A stretch of 5,847 nt of DNA, from positions 1 to 5,847 of the forward strand of contig JAHHUJ010000139.1 of NCBI GenBank assembly GCA_020024075.1. Reading direction: 5' to 3'. Positions 5,522 to 5,847 of this stretch are shown piece after piece. Source of the stretch: Psychrobacter sp. (GTDB taxonomy: Bacteria; Pseudomonadota; Gammaproteobacteria; Pseudomonadales; Moraxellaceae). The notes under the pieces are model-generated. The model was given only the letters and a program-made list of their open reading frames with translations, was not told the DNA's origin and did not search any database. Positions within the stretch are counted from its first letter, which is position 1. Each line of letters opens with the position of its first letter. A program made the position numbers and the translations under genes.

Positions 5522-5847
5522 ATGTTTGATAAACTAAAAAACTGGAACGATCAGCGCATTATAGACAAAAGCGACTATACTCAATCCCAGTGGCAAGAGG
5601 TTGCTCGGGATATTGCGATATTAGATAGGTTAACTGAAGCAGAATTAGAACGGCTGTTTGATTTAGCCACGTTGTTTTTGCATCACAAGTCTATTAAAGG
5701 GGCACAGGACTTTGTGGTAACTGACCGCATGAAACAGTCGATTGCACTGCAAGCCTGCCTGCCAATATTGAATTTAGGGCTTGAGTGGTATAAAGGATGG
5801 TCATCAATTATTGTCTATCCGAGTAGCTATCATGCTAAGACTACTAC
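5522..5847 (+). CDS. mtfA: MtfA-like zinc-dependent peptidase (M90 family), N-terminal part, cut by window edge
   Basis: The frame from ATG 5522 stays open for 108 codons to the right edge. It starts MFDKLKNWNDQRIIDK. LTEAELERLFDLATLFLHHKSIKGAQDF (37-64) is followed by ACLPILNLGLEWYKGWSSIIVYPSSY (78-103). This matches the first half of E. coli MtfA (Mlc titration factor A), which has LTEQEQ, a FLQQK stretch, CLPVLELGLEW and an IYP motif at equivalent places. E. coli MtfA is a cytosolic metallopeptidase that binds the glucose repressor Mlc; whether this organism has Mlc cannot be judged here. The HEXXH zinc motif should lie beyond the edge, so catalytic competence is untested. A strong AAAAGGA site sits 8 nt before the ATG, and the gene follows the DUF819 gene by 28 nt. 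Confidence 0.87.
   Translation, partial: MFDKLKNWNDQRIIDKSDYTQSQWQEVARDIAILDRLTEAELERLFDLATLFLHHKSIKGAQDFVVTDRMKQSIALQACLPILNLGLEWYKGWSSIIVYPSSYHAKTT

Overview
The window looks like a chromosomal segment from a moderately AT-rich gammaproteobacterium. Protein flavour and gene content suggest Moraxellaceae, most likely Psychrobacter or a close relative, but this is inference from familiarity and not from a search. It holds six genes. Two run off the edges, and nothing indicates mobile DNA, CRISPR, tRNA or rRNA.

Left block (1-880, minus strand): a trpR-family repressor gene is followed 52 nt downstream by the start of an anthranilate synthase component I-like gene (TrpE/PabB family), cut by the left edge. 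Upstream of trpR is a well-formed sigma-70 promoter (-35 TTTACA, 17-bp spacer, -10 TAGAAT). Its spacer and -10 are covered by a perfect-armed palindrome, TTCTAGTACACTAGAA. The CTAG-N4-CTAG core has the same geometry as the Escherichia coli trp operator. This points to a tryptophan-responsive, self-repressed trpR-trpE-like operon.

Middle block (881-3812, minus strand): a complete ornithine decarboxylase gene (SpeC/SpeF type, fold-type I PLP enzyme) is followed 22 nt downstream by a gene for a small unrecognised lipoprotein. A rho-independent terminator then separates this unit from the trpR promoter. The decarboxylase converts ornithine to putrescine.

Regulatory gap (3813-4233): a 421-bp divergent intergenic region lies between the decarboxylase and the right-hand operon. 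It holds candidate promoters in both directions, a long imperfect palindrome in the decarboxylase leader, a possible 27-codon upstream ORF, and an 11-bp perfect tandem repeat in the leader of the rightward operon.

Right block (4234-5847, plus strand): a DUF819-family multi-spanning membrane protein (YjcL-like) is followed 28 nt later by the start of an MtfA-like M90 zinc peptidase gene, cut by the right edge before its HEXXH motif.

No wholly new system is evident. The most informative feature is the trpR operator/promoter arrangement. The least explained elements are the decarboxylase leader and the lipoprotein.
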